From Citrus sinensis (lineage: Eukaryota > Streptophyta > Magnoliopsida > Sapindales > Rutaceae), in contig NC_068557.1 in NCBI RefSeq assembly GCF_022201045.2, positions 20,995,501 through 21,059,500 on the forward strand: a DNA stretch of 64,000 nt. Direction: 5' to 3'. The position numbers and the translations under genes were made by a program. Every line of letters starts with the position of its first letter. The first letter of the stretch is position 1. Positions 58,701-64,000 of this stretch are shown piece after piece. The notes below the pieces were generated by a model. The model saw nothing but the letters and a program-made list of their open reading frames with translations. It did not search any database and had not been told where the DNA came from.

Positions 58701-58865
58701 AAACAGTAAAGTTGCTCAAGCTTTATAAGCACCCACCCATCCATATCACATTCACATTAGCTCATTGCAAAGCCAATCTCACACAAAACAAGACCTCTCT
58801 CATCCACTTGTAAACTTTTCTATCACAAAGAAGAGCCTTTGCTGCAGTTTTTTTACAATTCCAAA
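55799..58865. other. Intergenic AT-rich region
   Basis: To 57755 it aligns with 19165-20963 (flank of the G6PDH copies). Beyond that it is unique in the window. It has several poly(A)/poly(T) tracts and no supported gene. A TTTATAAGC motif at about 58721 could be the TATA box of the next gene. Confidence 0.5.
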
Positions 58866-59477
58866 ATGGAATATATCAAGGCAATGAATCATCATCAACC
58901 AATTTTGAGCAAATTTAGTCACAAATCTTTCTTTATCAAGATGGCAACCAAGTTCTTGCTCCCAGTTTCAATCTTTTCCATCGTTGTTTCATACTCTTCA
59001 CTGATTTCTGCTGCTCTCAAATTATTCAGTGGCTATAGCATTGACAAGAACTATATGTTCTTGCTTTGCAATGGAATTTTAGTTTTCATTGTCAAGAACT
59101 CTGGTGTCATCAACAAATCACCAGAGGAGAAGGAGACTGATCTTGTTAATGCCAAAAATGCCATCAAGGAAAAACAGAGTGAGCAGCAAGTAGTCAAATT
59201 ATCAGAGGAAAAAGTTGACATGGAAGTTGCAGAAGCACAACCAGAAAAACGGTCTTGTGTTGTGGTAGCTGACGAAAATGTTGTCCCAGTTGCACAAGTT
59301 GATGGTGATGAAGAAGAAGCACAAGAACAAGAGTGTGAGATACTGATCACTGACGAAGATCGAGAAGGAGGAATTGGGTTGCTCACCACAGAGGAATTAA
59401 ACAAGAAATGTGATGAATTTATCAGAAAGATGAAAGAAGGTATCAAATTTGAAGCTCAACAGCTGATCATGGTGTAA
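58866..59477 (+). CDS. Small membrane protein with DUF761-like C-terminus (203 aa)
   Basis: ATG at 58866 (MEYIKAMNHHQ); the open frame runs from 58839 but upstream only a TTG is available. Two hydrophobic segments, about 27-50 (FLLPVSIFSIVVSYSSLISAA) and about 62-80 (YMFLLCNGILVFIVKNSGV), the arrangement of plant DUF4408 proteins. Then comes a long acidic, Glu-rich middle, and at the end TEELNKKCDEFIRKMKEGIK, the pattern of the DUF761 family (PF05553). No molecular function is established for these families, though they are often described as stress-responsive. Single exon, 203 aa, about 4.4 kb from the G6PDH start. The family assignment is from motif memory. Confidence 0.8.
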   Translation: MEYIKAMNHHQPILSKFSHKSFFIKMATKFLLPVSIFSIVVSYSSLISAALKLFSGYSIDKNYMFLLCNGILVFIVKNSGVINKSPEEKETDLVNAKNAIKEKQSEQQVVKLSEEKVDMEVAEAQPEKRSCVVVADENVVPVAQVDGDEEEAQEQECEILITDEDREGGIGLLTTEELNKKCDEFIRKMKEGIKFEAQQLIMV

Positions 59478-62253
59478 TATTAGTGACCAAAAGTTAATAA
59501 TCTAATTAGTTTAGTTTGGAGTTCTATTTTTTATATTTCCAATTTTTTTTTGGGGTGTATGTAGAAATTTAACTCTCCAATTAATGCATTTACAAGTTCT
59601 GTTCAATATTCACAGTAAGCAATTACGTGTTTGGACTTTGGAAAGCTTATTTAACCTTGTAATAAATCAAATTAATGACCCAATTGACGGGGCTAAGCCA
59701 TACTAATCAATGTGCCGTAAGTTAGGTTCAAAGTACTAGCTCACCAAGTCTATAACCAAATTTCAATTGCACTTTTTGGAAACTTGTCCCAAATTTCTCC
59801 TTTAAGATACCAAGAAGTTTAACCAATATAGATACAAAACATAAATACAAATATGAATGAATATGAAAATGAAGTTGAGGATGAGGATGAGGATGAAGAT
59901 GAAGATGTATATGATATTATCTTTTAACAAATGTGGAAAAGTCTTTTATCTTGCATTTTGCATGTGATTGTGATCCTGAGCAGAGCTGCTTTTACTTGAC
60001 TTCAAAAGTTCTAAGTCTTTTGGAAGATAATACTAGTATACATAGATTAATTCAATTTGCCAGCTTGCTCACACAATAAATTGGGACAAGTTTCAGACAC
60101 GTGGGACCCTCTTCTTTTGACAGACAGTTACCAAGTCTTCCCCTTGGTGGCTAAGTTTAGTTCTCTAGTGATCACCGCCAAGTCATATCTGTCACTCAAG
60201 ATTTTTTTAGCTTTTGAAACAAAGTGCTCATCAACTACAGTCACTTTTCAAGGTTTTGTATTGGGCGCAAAGATACAACACCCCAACCAATCAGACTTTT
60301 GAGTGCATTTAGGATTGAAATTAAATAGTTATAATTTAAAAATTAAAGTATTAAAATATTTAATAAATATTAATTGTTATAATTTATAAATTATTTTGAT
60401 ATAATTTTTTATTTATATGATAAAAAATTTACTATATCTTTAATAATTTTTTAAAAAAATTATTATTTAAAATTTATATTTATTATATATTATTAATTTT
60501 TATTTTATAATTATAATTTTTTTTTACAATAATTATAGTTTAAAATTATAACACTTCAATTCTAAACAAAACTAAAGATATTCCAATATCTTTAGGTTTA
60601 CAAGATGAGCTCCCCAGACTATACATAAATCACTTTTTCAAGGCATCTTAACAAGCACAAAGGTCCAACTTCAAACTGATATTTGAGATTCTCACCATCT
60701 TAAAACAGCGTGTTTGACAACATAATGAGCTGCGCGGCAATCTTGCTCTTGAATATTTGACAGATGGTACAAACAAACCCCACTATTTAACAAACAGGAA
60801 TCACTTATCACTCATGAAATTGATAAGTTCTTGAGGCCCCATCATTAAAAGCTTCAGGACATTGCAAAATTTTCCAAGTCAATGAACAAGAAGAGAGTGA
60901 AAATGCATGCATGCCCACACGCACACGCACATGCTATGATTTAAAAGAGAATGAGAGATGATGATAAAACTAGGACAGAAGACAACATGAGATAAACATA
61001 ATGACATTGAACAATAGTCTCCACTTCCTTAGGTTTCCTTACACCCAAACACACGCTCAAATCAATAAGATTTACAGCAAGAGTGCAAGACACGGCCGAA
61101 GACAGGAATTGAACGGTAATGAGCTGCCCCCACCAAATGACCCCACAACCTAAAAAGCTGGACAGAGTGTTGTTTAAGTATAGAAGCTTGATCAAATACT
61201 CTCTGATCAGAAAAGATATTGTAACTGGTTATGGCATCCAGTCCTCAGGATTTTATTCTTATACAGTGAGATACAGCAACTAGTGAAATTGTTCATTTTA
61301 TCTCTAAAATGGGAAAACTGTCCGCGAGAAAAAAATAAATGTTCTCATTCCAAAAAGAATAAAATAAAGCCATGGAACACTCAAGGTCATGGATATTTAA
61401 CTAATACATATCACCATGGCAAAGCAAATAATATATCACAAGGATCCTCTTCTTCAAATACAAGATAAACTGACATTTAACAGTGAGATGCATCTGAAGA
61501 AAGTACATATTCCTGATTTTAAAATCAATTCCTGTTCTCAGCTAATACATTTCAGAAATAGTAATCAAGTCAAGATCAACATTTATGGCTGCACTTTGCT
61601 TTTGGTAAAGCACATATTTTCTAACACTGTAAATTACTCTCAAAAATTTTTGCAGACAACCGTTTTTAATGCTTTTAATACAGGTAGCAGTTGGAAGGTA
61701 AATGTAAATAAAACGTGTGGAATAATATGCTAATGAAAAAGATAGCTTTACAAGAATTCCTTATATTCACATATACCTAACATCAGTAAAGACTGAAACT
61801 ATTATTGAAAATCAACGTAAAGTTTCAGGAACCAAAACAACACCATCCCACTTCCATCTCAAGAAAGCCTTCTATCTTACTCGATCCAATGAGCCAATGA
61901 CCAGTTTTCATAATTTTTCTTGTAAGCATTTGGTAAAGAATAAAAATAAATACAGTAAATTGAAGTACAAAAATCCTTAGAAAATCAATGATGGCCTGTG
62001 AAGAACAATATGAAAAATATATATATATATCTGTATTTGGTATTAGCCTATCATGTTTGCCAAAATGGAAGTGAAAGCTTATTCACATTAGTAATTACTT
62101 ATCTTGTTGTATGCCTTCAATACCTCTCCATTCTTCAAGCTTCTATATGTCCCTAAAATGGTTTCCAAGTGCAGTTACTTTAGCCACCATTCACTATTTT
62201 GCCAAACCTAAGGTTCACTGGCATTCCTAGCTGGCATATTCTCAATAAACTCA
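59478..62253. other. Intergenic region
   Basis: No gene supported; short ORFs lack any recognisable feature. It contains a GAT/GAA microsatellite at about 59875-59910, a MITE-like repeat (60303-60572), an AT repeat at about 62019 and, near the right end, the 3' UTR of the FRS11-like gene, where CACTGGCAT...GAGCTGGCATATTC is repeated twice (62217-62285). Confidence 0.5.
60303..60572. repeat. MITE-like AT-rich repeat
   Basis: About 270 bp, very AT-rich, with ends containing TTTAGGATTGAA and (inverted) TTTAGAATTGAA. No target duplication identified. Confidence 0.4.
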
Positions 62254-64000
62254 TTAGTCACTGGCATTATGAGCTGGCATATTCACAACAAACTCATTAG
62301 TCTCTGGCATATTTCTGACATGATCAAGAAGCCCAGTAAGTTCTTTATGAACATAACTAAAACGCTCCTTGGAGATCATTGACTCTGTCAATAGAGCTGC
62401 AGCAAGAGAATGAAAGGCTTGAGCACATTCATCACTACTGCTTTGTGGATTTGGATCTTCCATTGTAACTAAGGAATTTTCGAGTCGCCAACGAAGCAGT
62501 AGATATTTTTCTGGGAGTTGAAAGTAGTTCTTCACTACCAGTACTCCAAGAGAATGTCGACATAAAATTCCAGAATGTTCAAATTCCTTACACGAACAAT
62601 GAATTTGCTCATCTTCAGGTATCCAAATCACAAGATACTCTCCGTCCATTTTTTTGTAATGTCGCACCAGATAGGACCCATTTGTCATTTCAGTCGTTGC
62701 ATACTGTGTAGAAAGCACAATTTCATGTTGTAAAACACGGAAGGCATAAGGTGTAAGAATGCTTCGTGCATGTTCCTCAATAGGCATGCATGTTTTGATA
62801 TGCACATACTGCACCCCTTCTCTAGTTGAATTTCCAAAGGCAGCAGCACATACCTGCCAAGATTGCAAACAAAATTCAGAACATATATCAAAAATGCAAA
62901 AATTAGAAATAACAAAAGACTTATCACCAACATACCTGCTCAAAGAATACTTGCAAACATGTTTGCTCACTCAAGATTTTCTTAAAGAACGTGTCCACGG
63001 ATTGAGAAAACTCCACTGTCATCATACGAGCCAGAAAGTAACCTCTAATATAGGAAAAAAGCCAGAATGCTCGATATGAGAAGAGTAAAGCGACATGCTT
63101 GTCTGAAACAAGACCAAAACGAGCAACAAAGTGATTCCACTGATGCTCAAAATCCTCTACACTCTCCAAACGGCACAACATATCAAACTCAGCTTTAAAT
63201 TCTTCATACTGTGATCCCAGCAGAGAAGAGAACCAACTGGATAATTTGGAAAGAATATGCCATATACATACAACATGTTTGGTATTTGGCAATTCCCTTG
63301 CTATACTGTCTCTAAGTCCCAAATCTATATCTGTTAGAATTGTCTGTGGATGTCTCCCTCTCATAAAGCGGACAAAAGTCTGTTCAAAGGAAGAAAATCA
63401 TAAAAAGTTATATGAAGATTGATGCAGATTTTTACAAGAATTTGAATCCACAAACCTGTAAAGCCCATGCGAAAGAATGAGTGCTTTCATCTTGCAGCAA
63501 CACACAACCAAAGAAAATTGCCTTGCCATGATTATCCATACCAAACCACACTCCTAGGAGCAATCCGTAAGTGATAGAGCGATAACTGGTGTCAAAAGTA
63601 ACCACATCGCCAAACAGTGTATATGCACGAATGGAGTCTCCAAATGACCAGGCAATATTTTCAACCTTCTCATTTTCATCGGTTGTATAGTCATAAACAA
63701 AATCCACATCCCTCTCTGCCATATTCTTGCAGGCCTCAAAAAGTTCTAGGGTATCATTCTCTCTTTTCTCAGTAAGCAAAGCATCATTTTCCTGAACTGT
63801 CTTCTTACAAGTGCGAACAAAGTTCCTCACATCCTTCTCTATAAAAGGCAACTGCCCAGGTTGAACTCCCTTTTCTAGTTCCAAAACCTTCACTATCCGG
63901 TTCACAGGAAACCCAGCTTTTGAGAGTAAAAGAATGCGCTCTTGATCAGCCTCCTGTATCTTCCGATATGCAGGAAGCATACGTACTTGGTCATCTTCCA
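62254..64000 (-). CDS. FAR1-related sequence protein, FRS11-like (C-terminal part; runs off edge)
   Basis: Domesticated MULE transposase of the FHY3/FAR1 family, nuclear regulators in light and development signalling. Visible exons (minus): 64000-63456 (open at the edge, frame EDDQVRMLPAYRK), 63379-62936, 62853-62254, with GT/AG borders and phase 0 at both joints; stop TAA at 62254-62256. Seen: the transposase core, with DVVTFDTSYRS and RHPQTILTDIDLGLRDSI carrying the positions of the catalytic aspartates, and a SWIM zinc finger with CSCKEFEHSGILCRH (CxC...CxH). The N-terminal FAR1 DNA-binding domain must lie to the right. The order MLPAYRKIQ, ISHxLGKE-less core and C-terminal TESMISKERF is what I recall for FRS11. 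No disruption is seen, so it is probably functional. Confidence 0.88.

Noticed and set aside
59875-59910. Acidic coding repeat (GATGAGGATGAGG...)
   Set aside because: A short microsatellite in non-coding DNA with no supporting ORF.
62759-63079. Plus-strand ORF in the FRS11-like region
   Set aside because: Shadow of the minus-strand gene; it crosses an exon-intron border of that gene.

Overview
This is nuclear DNA of a woody eudicot. Rutaceae/Citrus is my guess from the general look of the receptor-like proteins; it is not proven by anything in the window. Evidence for a plant: introns with GT/AG borders, AT-rich intergenic DNA, LTR retrotransposons with tRNA-Met and tRNA-Asp primer sites, a plastid-targeted enzyme gene and FAR1-type and LRR-RLP families.

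Layout. (1) 1-4098: the 3' part of a Ty3/gypsy retrotransposon of Tat-like structure (121-bp tandem array, antisense ORF with one intron, polypurine tract, 3' LTR). It is inserted in an LRR receptor-like protein (RLP) gene whose 3' part survives at 4099-6230. (2) 7557-11197: decayed second-type RLP pseudogene with insertions. (3) 11198-18739: 3'-truncated pseudogene of plastidic glucose-6-phosphate dehydrogenase (G6PDH), split by a 5.15-kb Copia element (12966-18115, target duplication CCAAC). (4) 20951-21818: debris of an RNase H-like ORF and of an RLP tail. (5) 22495-25653: intact RLP; 26981-31972: RLP pseudogene. (6) 34206-38448: a complete but gag/pol-less Tat-like element with two minisatellite arrays, target duplication TATAT. 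(7) 39103-42258 and 45457-48585: two more intact RLPs. (8) 50181-54416: intact ten-exon plastidic G6PDH on the minus strand. (9) 58866-59477: small membrane protein with a DUF761-like C-terminus. (10) 62254-64000: FAR1-related (FRS11-like) gene on the minus strand, running off the right edge.

The cluster reads as three copies of one ancestral cassette: A-type RLP, B-type RLP, then G6PDH in the opposite direction with its upstream flank. Copy 1 is 4099-20963, copy 2 is 22000-33345 (G6PDH lost) and copy 3 is 38449-57755 (complete). A 7.1-kb stretch of copies 1 and 2 (4099-11197 and 23594-30628) is almost identical. Comparing the copies gives empty sites that date several transposon insertions and shows how the B-type genes in copies 1 and 2 died: the core promoter was deleted, the signal-peptide region was deleted, and several elements were inserted.

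Functionally, the intact RLPs are predicted cell-surface immune-type receptors without kinase domains. The G6PDH would supply NADPH in plastids under thioredoxin control. The FRS11-like protein is a domesticated MULE transposase acting as a nuclear regulator. These are family-based inferences; no expression evidence is available here.
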